This document shows, piece by piece, positions 34,920-47,009 of a stretch of DNA of 64,000 nucleotides. Within the stretch, counting starts at the first letter, position 1. The number at the start of each line of letters is the position of its first letter. The DNA comes from Bimastos eiseni (Eukaryota > Annelida > Clitellata > Crassiclitellata > Lumbricidae): assembly GCA_959347315.1 (NCBI GenBank), contig OY365806.1, positions 24,535,855-24,599,854 on the forward strand, written 5' to 3'. The notes beneath the pieces are model-generated. The model saw only the letters and a list, made by a program, of their open reading frames with translations. It ran no database searches and was not told the origin of the DNA. A program made the translations under genes and the position numbers.

Positions 34920-37900
34920 GTGTGATGAACTGAAACGAAGAAAACCGTTTGATGAACTGAAACGAAGAAAACCATTTAATGAATTGAAAACTAGAAACCG
35001 TTTCATGAACTTAAAACAAGAAAACCATGTGATTGAATTAAATGGGAAGAACTTAAAACAAGAAACCGTGTTAGAAACTGAAAACAAGAAACCGTGTGAG
35101 AAACTGAAAACAAAAAACCGTGTGATGAACTGAAAACAAAAAACTGTGTGAGAAACTGAAAACAAAAAACCGTATGATGAACTGAAAACAAAATGCCGTT
35201 TGATAAACTGAAAACAAGAAACCTTGTGATGAACTGAAAAATGTGATAAACTGAAAACAAGAAACCGTGTGATGAACCGAAAGCATGAAATCCTGTGATA
35301 AACTGAAAACAAGAAACCGTGTGATGAACTGACACAAGAAACCATGTGATGATCTGAAAACTTAAAACCGTGTGATTAACAGAAAACAAGAAACCGTGTG
35401 ATGAACTAAAAAAAAGAAACCGTGTGATGAGCTGAAAACAAGAAACCGTATGATGAACCGAAAAAATGAAATCGTGTGATGAACTTAAAACAAGACACCG
35501 TGTGATTAACTGAAAGCAAGAAACCGTGTGATGAACTGAAAAAAGAAACTGTGTGATGAACTGAAAACAAAAACCGTTTGATGAACTGACAACAAGGATG
35601 TGTGTAATGAACTGAAAACTAGAAACCGTGTGATGAGCTGAAAACAAGAAACCGTATGATGAACCGAAAAAATGAAATCGTGTGATGAACTTAAAACAAG
35701 ACACCGTGTGATTAACTGAAAGCAAGAAACCGTGTGATGAACTGAAAAAAAGAAACTGTGTGATGAACTGAAAACAAAAACCGTTTGATGAACTGACAAC
35801 AAGGATGTGTGTAATGAACTGAAAACTAGAAACCGTGTGATGAGCTGAAAACAAGAAACCGTATGATGAACCGAAAATATGAAATCGTGTGATGAACTTA
35901 AAACAAGACACCGTGTGATTAACTGAAAGCAAGAAACCGTGTGATGAACTGAAAACAAGAAAGCGTTTGATAAATTGATAATAAGAAACCGTGTGATGAA
36001 CTGAAAACAAGAAATCGTGTGATCAACTGAAGAACGTGATGAACCGAAAACATGAAATCGTGTGATGAACTGAGAACAAGAAACCGATTGATGGACTGAA
36101 ATGTGATGAACTGGAAATAAGAAAAGCGAGTGATGAGCTGAAAGCAAGAAACCGTGTGATGAACTTAAAGCAAGAGACCATGTGATGAACATAAAACAAG
36201 AAACCGTGTCATGAACTGAAGCCAAGAAACCCTGTGATCAACTAAACACTTGAAATCGTGTGATCAACTGAAAACAAGAAACCGTGTGATCAACTGAAAT
36301 GTGATTGTCTGAAAACAAGAAACCGGGTGATGAAATGAATGCGGGAAACCGTGTGATCAACTGAAAACAAGAAATCGTGTGATGTACTGAAAAGTGATGA
36401 ACTGAAAACAGAAAACTGAGTGATGAACTGAAAACAAGAGAACGCTTTGATGAACTGAAAACAAGAAACCGTGTGATAAACTGAAGACAAGAAACCGTGT
36501 GATAAACTGAAGGCTAGAATCTGTGTGACAAACTGAAAAAGGTAATGAACCGTAAACAAGAAACCTTGTGAAGAACTGAAATGTCATGAGCTGAATACAA
36601 GCAGCCGGATGATCAACAGAGAACAAGAAACCGTGTGATAAACTTGAAACAAGAAACCGTGTGATGAACTGAAAACAAGAAACCGTGTGATGAACTGGTA
36701 ACAAGAAACCGTGTGGTGAATGGAAAACAAGACAGCGTGTGATAAACTTAGAACAGGAAAATGTGTGGTTAACTGAAAACAAGAACTCGTGTGATGAATT
36801 GGAAACACGAAAATCGTGAGAACTTAAAACAAGCAACCATGTGATGAACTGAAAACAAGAAACCGTGTGATGAACTGGTAACAAGAAACCGTGTGGTGAA
36901 TTGAAAACAAGATAGCGTGTGATAAACTTAGAACAGGAAAATGTGTGGTTAACTGAAAACAAGAACTCGTGTGATGAATTGAAAACACGAAAATCGTGAG
37001 AACTTAAAACAAGCAACCGTGTCAAGAACTGAAAACAAGAAACCGTGTGGTCAACTGAAAAATGTGATTAACTGGAAACAAGTAACCGTGTGATGAACTG
37101 AAAATAAGAAAACCGTTTGATGAACCGATAACAAGAAACCGTCTGATGAACTGAAAATAAGAAAACCGTTTGATGAACCGATAACAAGAAACCGTGTGAT
37201 GAGCTGAAAACAAGAAACTGTTTGATGATCTGAAAAATGTGATGAACTGGAAACAAAAAACCGTTTGATGAATTGAAAGCAAGAAACCGTGTGATGAACT
37301 GAAAACAAGAAACCGTGTGACGAACTTAAAACAGAAAACCATCTGATAAACTGAAAACAAGAAAATGTGTGACAAACTGAAAACAAGAAGCCGTGTGTTG
37401 AATTGAAAACATGAAAATCGTGAGGACTCAAAATAAGAAACCGTGTGATGAGCTGAAAACAAGAGACCGTGTGATAAATTTGAAGCAATAAACTGTGTGA
37501 TCAACTAAAAGAAGAAACTTTGTGATGAACTGAAAACAAAAAGCCGTTTGATGAACTGAAAACGAGAAATTTAGTGATGAACCTGTAACAATAAGCCGTG
37601 TGACGAACTGAAAACAAGAAACCTTATGATAATCTGAAAACAATAAACCGTTTAATGAACTGAAAACAAAAAACCATGTGATAATCTGAAAACAAAAAGC
37701 CGTTTGATGGACTGGAAACAACAAATCGTGTGATGGACTGAAAACAAGTAAACCGTTTGATGAACCGATAACAAGAAACCGTGTGATGAACTGAAAACAA
37801 GAAACTGTGTGATGATCTGAAAAATGTGAGGAACTGAAAACAAGGCACCGTGTGATGAGCTGAAAACAAGAGGCGTTGTGAAGAGCTGAAATGTGATGAA

Positions 37901-40900
37901 CTTGAACCGAGAAACCGTGTGATGAACTGGAAACAGAAAAACCGTGTGATGAACTGAAAACAAGAAACCCTATGATATAATGAAAAAAAGAAACCGTGTG
38001 ATGAACTGAAAACAAGAAACCGTGTGGTAAATTTAAAACAAGAATGCGTGTGATGAATTGAAAATAAGGAAATCGTGTGATGAACTGACAACAAGAAACC
38101 GGGTGATGAACAGAAAAGAATAAACCGTCCGATGAACTGATAACAAGAAGCTGTGTGATAAACGGAAAACAAGAAAATGTGTGATGAATTGAAAACAAGA
38201 AACCGCGTGATGAACTTGAATGTGATGATCTGAAAACTGGAAACCGTGTGATGAACTGAAAACAAGAAACCGTGTGATGAACTGAAAACAGAAAACCGTG
38301 TGTTAAACGCAACACACGAAATCGTGTGATGAACTGAAAACAAGAAACCGAGTGATAAATTGAAAACATGAAAATCGTGAGAACTGAGAACAAGAAACTG
38401 TAATGAACGGAAAACTTGAAACCGTGATATGAACTGAGATGTGATGAACTGGAAACAATAAACCGTTTGATGAATTGAAAACAAGAAACCGTGTGATGAA
38501 CTGAAAACAAGAAAATGTGTGACAAACTGAAAACAAGAAGCCGTGTGTTGAATTGGAAACATGAAAATCGTGAGAACTCAAAATAAGAAACCATGTGATG
38601 AGCTGAAAACAAGATACCGTGTGATAAATTTGAAGCAATAAACTGTGTGATCAACTGAAAGAAGAAACTTTGTGATGAACTGAAAACAAAAAGCCGTTTG
38701 ATGAACTGAAAACGAGAAACTGTGTGATGAACTGGTAACAAGAAACCGTGTGACGAACTTAAAACAGAAAACCATCTGATAAACTGAAAACAAGAAAATG
38801 TGTGACACACTGAAAACAAGAAGCCGTGTGTTGAATTGGAAACATGAAATTCGTGAGAACTCAAGATAAGAAACCGTGTGATGAGCTGAAAACAAGATAC
38901 CGCGTGATAAATTTGAAGCAATAAACTGTGTGATCAACTGAAGGAAGAAACTTTGTGATAATCTGAAAACAACTAACCGTTTAATGAACTGAAAACAAGA
39001 AACCATGTGATAATCTGAAAACAAAGAGCCGTTTGATGGGCTGGAAACAACAAATCGTGTGATGGACTGAAAACAAGAAACCGTGTGATAATCAGAAAAC
39101 AAGAAACCGTGTGATGAGCTGAAAACAAGAAACCGTGTGATGAATTTAAAGCAAGAAACCATGTGACCAACTAAAAGAAGAAACTTTGTGATGAACTGAA
39201 AACTAGAGAACGTGTGATGAACTGAAAACGAGAAACCGGGTGATAATCAGAAAAAAACCGTTTAATGAACTGAAAACAAGAAACCGTGTGATAATCTGAA
39301 AACAACAAACCGTTTGATGGACTGGAAACAAGAAATCGTGTGATAAACAGAAAACAAGAAACCGTGTGATGAACTGAAAACAAGATAGTGTGATGAACTG
39401 AAAACTAAAACCGTTTGATGAACTGAAAACAAGGAAGTGTGTGATGAACTGAAAACTAGAAACCGTGTGATAAACTGAAAACAAGAAACCATGTGATGAA
39501 CTGAAAACAAGAAACCGTGTGATGAACTGAAATATAATGAACTGAAGCCAAGACGCCGTGTGATGAAGTGAACACTTGAAACCGTGTTATGGACTGAAAT
39601 ATAATTATCTGAAAACAACAAATCGTGTGATGAACTGAATGCAATAAACCGCATGATGAACTGAAGTCAAGAAATCGTGTGATGAACTGAAATGTGATGA
39701 ACTGAAAAAACCGTGTGATGAATCGAATACAAGAAAACCGTTTGATGAATTGATAACAACAAACCGTGTGATGAATTGAATACAAGAAAACAGTTTGATG
39801 AACCGAAAACAAGCAACCGTGTGATGAACTGGAAACAAGAAACCGTGTGGTCAACTGAAAAATGTGATTAACTGAAAACAAGTAACCGTGTGATGAACTG
39901 AAAATAAGAAAACCGTTTAATGAACCACCGAAAACAAGAGACCATGTGATGAACAGAAAACAAGAGACCGTGTGATGAACTGAAAACAAGAACCGTGTGA
40001 TCAACTGAAAACAAGAAACCGTGTGATGAACTGGAAACAAGAAACCGTGTGGTCAACTGAGAATTGTTATTAACTGAAAAGAAGTAACCGTGTGGTAAAT
40101 TTAAAAACAAGAATGCGTGTGATGAATTGAAAACAAGGAAATAATGTGCTAAACTGAAAACAACAAACCGGGTGATGAACAGAAAACAATAAACCGTGCG
40201 ATGAACTGATAACAAGAAGCTGTGTGATAAACGGAAAACAAGAAAATGTGTTGAACGGAAAACTTGAAACCGTGATATGAACTGAGATGTGATGAACTGG
40301 AAACAAAAAACCGTTTGATGAATTGAAAACAAGAAACCGTGTGATGAACTGGAAAAAAGAAACCGTGTGACGAACTTAAAACAGAAAACCATCTGATAAA
40401 CTGAAAACAAGAAGCTGTATGTTGAATTGAAAACATGAAAATCGTGAGCACTCAAAACAAGAAACCGTGTGATGAGCTGAAAACAAGATACCGTGTGATA
40501 AGTTTGAAGCAAGAAACTGTGTGATCAACTACAAGAAGAAACTTTGTGATGAACTGAAAACAATAAGCCTTTTGATGAACTGAAAACGAGAAACTGTGTG
40601 ATGAACTGGTAACAAGAAGCCGTGTGACGAACTGAAAACAAGAAACCTCATGATAATCTGAAAACAACAAATCGTGTGATGGACTGAAAACAAGAAACCA
40701 TGTGATAAACAGAAAACAAGAAACCGAGTGATGAACTGAAAACAAGAAACCGTGTGATGAAGTGAAAACAAAAACCGTTTGATGAACTGAAAACAAGGAA
40801 GCGTGTGATGAGCTGAAAACAAGAAACCGTGTGATGAATTTAAAGCAAGAAACCATGTGACCAACTAAAAGAAGAAACTTGGTGATGGACTGGAAACAAG

Positions 40901-41720
40901 AAATCGTGTGATGGACTGAAAACAAGAAACCGTGTGATAAACAGAAAACATGAAACCGTGTGATGAACTGAAAGCAAGAAACTGTGTGATGAACTGAAAA
41001 CAAGGAAGTGTGTGATGAACTGAAAACAAGAAACCCTGTGACGAACTGAAAAAAGAAACCGTGTGATAAACTGAAAACAAGAAACCGTGTGATGAGGTGA
41101 AATATAATGAACTGAAAACAAGAAACCGTGTGATGAACTGAAAGCAATAAACCGCATGATGAACTGAAATCAAGAAATCGTGTGATGAACTGAAATGTGA
41201 TGAACTGAAAAAAACCGTGTGATGAATTGATAACAAGAAACCGTGTGATGAATTGAATACAAGAAAACGGTTTAATGAACTGAAAACAAGAAAACCGTTT
41301 GATGAATTGAAAACAAGCAACCGTGTGATGAACTGAAAACAAGAAAACGGTTTGATGAACTTATATGTGATGAACTTATATGTGATGAACTGGAAACAAG
41401 AAACCGTGTGATGAACTGAAAACAAGAAATCGTGTGATGAACTGAAAACAGGAAACCGTGTGACGAGCTGAAAACAAGAAAACGGTTTGATGAACATAAA
41501 ACAAGAAACCTAGTAATAAACCGTCTACAAGACACCGTTAGATCAACTAAAAACAAGAAACCGTGTGATGAACTGAAAACAGGAAACGTGTGATAAAATT
41601 AAAATGTGATGAATTGAAAACAAGAAATCATGTGATGGACTGAAATGTGATGAACTCGAAACAAGAAAGCCGTGTGGTGAACTGAAAAGAAAATCAAGTG
41701 ATGTAATGAACAGTCGATTG
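34920..41720. repeat. 26-bp minisatellite array, about 6.8 kb
   Basis: Roughly 260 units (length divided by unit) built on GAAACCGTGTGATGAACTGA followed by AAACAA. The + strand is strongly purine-rich. Units vary by point changes (GTGTGATAA, GTTTGATGA, GTGTGATCA) and small indels, and larger blocks are duplicated. The minus-strand unit has no stop codon in any of its three frames, which explains long minus-strand ORFs of up to 497 codons. These are by-products, not genes. Confidence 0.97.
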
Positions 41721-41814
41721 AGTGACGAATTGAATATTCCGTCATCTTGTGAAATGTAGAAAAATTAAGTAATGGTTTGTGGTTATAGAGAAAAAATGTC
41801 TTGGTAGTCAATTG

Positions 41815-42330
41815 GAAAATGGCTTTCGGTTGAAAAGAAAGAATCGGCTTTCAGATCAAAATGAAGAAACGGCTTAATAAAAATAAATAAACGGCTCCTG
41901 ATCAAAATGAACATGTGGCATCCTAGTGAATGGAACAATCGGCTTTGAGTTTGAAATGACGAAACGGATTTATGGTTAGTAAAAGCAAACGGCTTCTGGT
42001 AAAAAAGAACAAACGGTTTTATGGTGAAAAAAGAACAGACGGCTTTCAGTTTAGAATGCGAAACGGATTGTTGGTTAAAACAGCAAACGGCTTCTGGTCA
42101 AAAAGAACAAACGGTGTTTGAGCGAGAAAGAACAATCCTCAAAAGGCTTTCAAGTCAAAATGAAGAAACGGCTTTATGGTAAAAAAACAAACGCCTTCTG
42201 GTCATTAGAAGCAAACGGCCTTCTAGTGAAAAAGAACAGTGGGCTTGTAGACGAAACGAAATCTTGGCCTATTTTGGGGTCGAAAAGAATGAGCGGGTTT
42301 TGGTGAAGACAAACAATCTGCCAAATATGG
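41815..42330. repeat. About 29-bp degenerate minisatellite array
   Basis: Around 17 diverged units recognisable by AAACGGCTTCTGGT or CGGCTTTCAGTT followed by an A-rich AAAAAGAACAAACGG part. Confidence 0.85.
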
Positions 42331-42814
42331 AGACAAACAACAATCGTCCGTTTGGTTTAAACAAAGGTCACATGGTCGATGTATCTTCTTCCGTTCTGAT
42401 GAAGCACCGAGTGATCTGCATAGAAAATGTCGCCGGACGAGAAGTGAGAGGAGGTAAGACTTATCGTTACTTTCATTAGCCTACTTAAAAATAAATGACT
42501 TCACCCTATACCTGAATCATATATCACTATGCCTTTCTTTAGCAATGTTACTTTCTCAGCCTCTCTTTTTCCCCGTTTTCCACAACCGTCGAAAACCATT
42601 CTGTTCCAAGATGGTTCCAGTGTGCTGGGTCCAGATCACCTCTGATGGATCTTTTTCTATTTGGCGCTATATAAGTTTGGAATTGCCATTGGGATTACTT
42701 TATTCGACTTCGCTGTACTTCACTCTGGCCACGGTGTGCTCTGGCTAAACTTAGCTTACCTTATGCGCAGCGTATAAGGTAAGCTAAGTAATGCAGACTG
42801 CATTGGATCATTCA
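42331..42814. other. Region after the minisatellite block, with a perfect hairpin
   Basis: GAGGTAAGAC at 42451-42460 is a good donor-like site, followed by pyrimidine-rich sequence. The hairpin at 42751-42787 is listed separately. No convincing ORF. Confidence 0.45.
42751..42787. other. Perfect 14-bp-arm hairpin
   Basis: Arms TTAGCTTACCTTAT (42751-42764) and ATAAGGTAAGCTAA (42774-42787) flank a 9-base loop GCGCAGCGT. No run of T follows, and the setting is eukaryotic, so it is not called a terminator. Confidence 0.85.
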
Positions 42815-42893
42815 GTCATTAATTAATTAATTAATTCATTCATTCTTTCTTTCTTTCATTCTTTCTTTAGTCATTCAAGCATTCATTCATTAC
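42815..42893. repeat. (ATTA)n/(TTCT)n/(CATT)n microsatellites
   Basis: AATT, TTCT and CATT tetranucleotide runs in succession. Confidence 0.9.
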
Positions 42894-43504
42894 GATCATT
42901 TATAAATAGCCTCTTGAAATGGACTACTGAGAGTCACTCCGAATCTCCTTTCAAACTTCAGAAGTGGACACGACAAAAAATAAATGACGCTGTGAGTTCG
43001 ATTCATAGAATCTAAAAACTATAATTAAGAATAAGAGGAAGGGTCATTCCTTATGCTAGCCATGTGGCAGCCATGGGTATGAAGTGTTGACGACTTCATT
43101 TTCTTAGCCTCGGTATACAGGGGTGGGTGGCCAGTCCTCTCCCTAGCCGTTTGATCATCCCACTGACAGTTTACGGTCAGTGTACACATTTTAGCTGATT
43201 TGGCTATAGAGGGCACAAGTTGAGCAGAACTCTCAAAACAAAATCTGCCGCTGTGGAGATGTGATAAAAGAAACAGATTTCTATTTCCTCTGCTGTCTAA
43301 TTGAACTCGGTGTTGAGAAATTGCCGCTCAACGCTCAAGTTGAGACTTTACGAATTCACTGTACATTAAAGAATATAATCTCTGTAAGCGTAATGCATTG
43401 TATCTGACAGTACTATAATGCTCTCTAAATAGCTGCCCAGAGTCATCGCGTGCTAGGCCCTACATCGAAGCTGTTGTTTTGTATGTCGATAGGTGGGACA
43501 GGGT
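42894..43504. other. No recognised feature
   Basis: Unique-looking sequence with no repeat, RNA gene or convincing ORF seen. Confidence 0.5.
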
Positions 43505-43975
43505 ATGAGCATGGGTAACATTTATATGGGTTACATTAGTCGATCCTATCATGGTCTCTATGGGTAATGTTACTATTGGTAACGTTGGTATGATTAATGC
43601 AAAAATGACGAACGTTATTGTGATTAATATATGTATGGAATGATTGGAATGGATAGTGTTAGTTGGGCCCTGTTGGGGTAATTTTTATGTGTAATATTTG
43701 CATGGGTAATGTTACTAGGCCTGTGGGTAATTTTAGCGTGGGTAATGTTAGTGAGTGTAACGTTAGTACAGAGGCGTCAATCCCTCTGAGTGATGGAGGC
43801 AAACCCCCGGTCCTCAGTCCTGGGAAGGCAAGATATTCTCCTCCCCTAAGAAAAAAAATTACCCCTCTACCTGAAATTGGAGGCATTTGCCTCCGGACCC
43901 CCTATGTGGACGCCTCTGGCGTTAGTATGGGTAACGTTAGTATTGATAATGCTAGTTGTGGATTAGCCGAAACCA
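43505..43975. repeat. About 15-bp degenerate minisatellite (GGTAATGTTAGT type), interrupted
   Basis: Units such as ATGGGTAACGTTAGT and GTGGGTAATGTTAGT are spread over about 470 bp and are broken at 43769-43919 by a hAT-like element. Confidence 0.8.
43769..43919. mobile_element. hAT-like MITE, 151 bp, inside a minisatellite
   Basis: The ends CAGAGGCGTC (43769-43778) and GACGCCTCTG (43909-43918) are perfect 10-bp inverted repeats. CGTTAGTA flanks it on both sides (43761-43768 and 43920-43927), an 8-bp duplication of the host array sequence. One extra G at 43919 is unexplained. An internal hairpin GGAGGCATTTGCCTCC is present. CAGAGG-type ends and an 8-bp duplication are characteristic of hAT transposition. 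Confidence 0.87.
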
Positions 43976-44238
43976 GTTAGGTTTTAGCCACGCAATTCTA
44001 AGATACGTGTGGCCACTGTGGTCAATATATTGTGATGCTATAGGATGTGGTACTTCGTCATAAGTTCGTTCCTTACTGTTCCGTAGGCGAGTGAGTAAGC
44101 TGCTCGATTTAACGACCAGCATGTTACATGTAGCCTATATATCGGCTGCTACCTAAACATCGACCATCGAGTGGTTCATCGAATGTTCATTCGTTTTGCT
44201 GTCTAAATTTATTTGCACTATTAAAATAGTTTAGCTGG
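43976..44238. other. No recognised feature
   Basis: Short unique stretch before the G-rich element; nothing supported. Confidence 0.5.
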
Positions 44239-44363
44239 GTCACAGGAGGAAAAATCCGGGGGGGAATTGTCCTACGGGGGGAAAGGTCCAGGAGGAGATG
44301 TCGGGGGAGATGTCCGGGGGGAAATGTTCTGGGGGAAATGCCCTAGACCCGGCGGTCTGTGAC
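44239..44363. repeat. G-rich element with short inverted ends
   Basis: About six GGGGGGAAATGTCC-type units lie between GTCACAG (44239-44245) and CTGTGAC (44357-44363). The many runs of five to seven G could form a G-quadruplex. It may be a MITE-like insertion. No target duplication found. Confidence 0.6.
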
Positions 44364-45458
44364 ACCTGCCTGTTTCAATAACCCCTTTTTATTGGTTGTT
44401 CTCATAAACTCATAATATAGCTGGCCCCTATAAAGAGTGCGGCCCGAGAGGATTCCGGTCGGTCGATGTGGGCGTAGGGTTTATTTAAGAAAGGTTTTGC
44501 TAATGAACCTGGAGAGGCTGGTGCTTTATTGTGTATTCAATGCGTAGTGTGAGTATGTAGTTATTATATTTGTACTAAAGATGTCAAGTAGATAGTTTGC
44601 TTTCAATATATTATATCATAAAATGTCCTCCTCGTCTTATCATTCAATAATAGATTCACTTTCTTTCAACTTGATTCACCCTCACAACTACATAGTTTAG
44701 AGATGGCAATACTACAGCTCTACATAGGTAGAATATTCATGCCATACTAACATAAATCATCTAATGATGTTTCATAACTAACTAACTAACTCATTTTCTG
44801 ATTGATGATTTCTCCAGAAGGAGCGTGTTTTTTCACACTACATCAAACAAGAATGCGTCATTCAGTGGCGGAGCTAGACTTTTCCTTTAAGGGGGGGGGG
44901 GGCGATATCATGGACTAACTACAATGATCTGTTAGTTGTTCTCTCTGCCAAGATTTTCTGTGAGCTGGATCGGTTCGACTAATGTTAAAAAAAATTAATA
45001 GTCCTTACTAACCATAGAATCTACAATTGTTTCCAGGATCTAAGCAATTAAAATTAAAATTACTTATCAGAGTAATAGTTTCTTCTCCCTATAGTACAGG
45101 CATTTTGTGAATATTTTTGGGTGAACCTCACACAAATTGCAGCAGAAAAGTTTAACAACTTTTTGTTACACATAAGAGTATCCTCTACAACATATCAGAA
45201 GTCTCCTTGAATACTTGTGGTGGAAGTATTCTAAAAATCGTGATATTTAGCGGCACTGTAATGACTAACGACACACTTATTTTCAGATGAACATTTAAAT
45301 TTCAATAAGACCTTCCGGTAATCTAAATTATTTTAAAGTAATTCAAATAACTGGAGGTGAACTCCTTCTACGTTTTAAATTAATGTAACAATGTTGTACT
45401 GAATTAGGCAGCATAAATTTCTTAGTGTTCAGGTTGTTCAAATCCTCCACTAAGTTTC
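44364..45458. other. AT-rich stretch with a hAT-like terminus
   Basis: CAGTGGCGGAGCTAGACTTT at 44863-44882, followed by a run of about 13 G, is a typical hAT/MITE left end. A possible degraded partner, ATCCTCCACTA, lies near 45442-45452 without matching flanks. Nothing else recognised. Confidence 0.45.
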
Positions 45459-45459
45459 A

Positions 45460-45696
45460 CTAATTCATCATCTTCCTCGTCATCCCATTCAACTTGTGCA
45501 ATGTGCAAACTGGTCCTTTGCACTTGTTAAATGCAACAACACTCAATGTCATGCGGTTTACAATCGCACCTAATACTGCTGTGCAATCGGTTTTGCAGCT
45601 GCGCCCGATGATTAGTTCAAAATGTTCCTTCATTTCGGACTTCATGTGTGTGTTCCCATACGCCAGGACCTCTGAACTTTTGAGATTCAATTCCAT
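45460..45696 (-). other. Possible decayed coding fragment, unrecognised
   Basis: The minus strand is open for 78 codons with ordinary amino-acid composition (YGNTHMKSEMKEHFELIIGR, NRMTLSVVAFNKCKGPVCTL). In another frame it continues into an acidic end (VEWDDEEDDELVKLSGGFEQ). This pattern is consistent with a frameshifted remnant of a gene or transposon. I cannot name a family. Confidence 0.25.
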
Positions 45697-45858
45697 CTGG
45701 CTAATAAGATCTTTGCTCGTGATTTGCTAATCATCATCATCTTCAAGATAAGTTGCATAGTTTGCAAGTTCAGCAGAGACTTTTCTGTTTCTTCATCTTG
45801 GGGCCGATCCAATTATGTTTTTAAAAATGTCAATTTCGCTGGACTGATGATCTGCTGC

Positions 45859-47009
45859 ATGTTGACGTCAGCTCCAAAGACTTGCGACCTGGATGCTCTC
45901 TCCACGTTTCTCCTCCAGGAATTTGTGGATGCGCTCCTCTTTTCCTTACCGCTCTCTGCAGCCGTTCCCTCAAAGAGGGTATTCTTCCAGCCTCGCAAAA
46001 AATGGTCAGTCCTTGTTCATGTGCTAAGGCACGAGGGACTGGATGCAACTGATCCTAATAACTTTATTATTGCTAATGTTACTTCCTTATCTAACAAACT
46101 TGAAAAGATTGTAGCCGTCCAGCTCACTGCCAACATCGAAAAAAATGACCTGCTTCCGGTCTTTCATCTGTATTCCGAAGGGGCCACTCCTCAGAGACCC
46201 TATCGGTCCGCCTTCTCTCTGATATTTATGGAGCAATTGACAGGTCTCATGTTTCTCTCTTGGCGCTGTGTGATGTCAGCTCCCAGGTACCGGCTTTCGA
46301 TACCGTTGACCACGATACCATGACCACTCTGCCTCGTTTGGTCTTTCAGGTACCTTCTTGGTTAGCTCGGTTCCTTCCTGCAGGACCGTCCACCAGGTCT
46401 TCTTGGGTTCCCGCTCCATTTGGACTAACCCCAAGGCCCTCTCATGTATATTATTTATACCGCAGATTCAGACTTTCTGCTGGCCGCCGACACTGTCCTG
46501 AGGCAGTCCTATGCAAACGACATCCAGGCCTATCTGCACTGCTCAGCCCTGGCAGCTACCACTGTGGTCCATGCAATGAGCCGGGCCATGGATACTTTGG
46601 AGGCCTGGATGTCTTCCAACCGCCTACGCCTCCGCAATCCATCTAAAACCCAGTTTATTCGGTTTGGCACTTACCATCAGGTAGCCAAAATTGACATGGA
46701 AGCCCTCGTTCTAGAGTTCTCACAGTTCGTTTTTGCATCTGCTGTAAGGGATCTTGGTGTTACTCTGAACCAAAAGCTCACTTTCACATGGCACATCCTT
46801 TGCTCTGCCGTGACTGCTACTATTAGTTGCGCCAGCTCAGGACGGTAACTTGCTCCTTGTTCTCTGATGCTGCTGCAACGTTTATCCACTGCTTCGTGCT
46901 CTCTCGCCTTGGCTACTGTAACGTCCTCTATGACGGGCTCCCTGCATGCCGGATCGGGTGCTTGGATCGGGGCCATTCGGTGGTCCCTTTATTTCCGACC
47001 ACAGTGTAG
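45859..47009 (+). pseudogene. LINE reverse transcriptase remnant (L2/CR1/Jockey group)
   Basis: Four frame segments in order resemble a non-LTR reverse transcriptase. They are SAPKTCDLDALSTFLLQEFV (thumb-side start), VPAFDTVDHD (motif A), YANDIQAYLH (the YADD catalytic box with the first Asp changed to Asn) followed by LEAWMSSNRLRLRNPSKTQF, and LSRLGYCNVLYDGLP. At least three frameshifts or stops and the catalytic change show it is dead. The endonuclease domain is missing upstream. Confidence 0.85.

Noticed and set aside
37428..38921. 497-codon minus-strand ORF and many similar ORFs in 34.9-41.7 kb
   Set aside because: The 26-bp unit has no stop codon in any minus-strand frame, so long ORFs arise automatically. 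The period is not a multiple of three, so the reading rotates through all three frames, and several frames are open at once.
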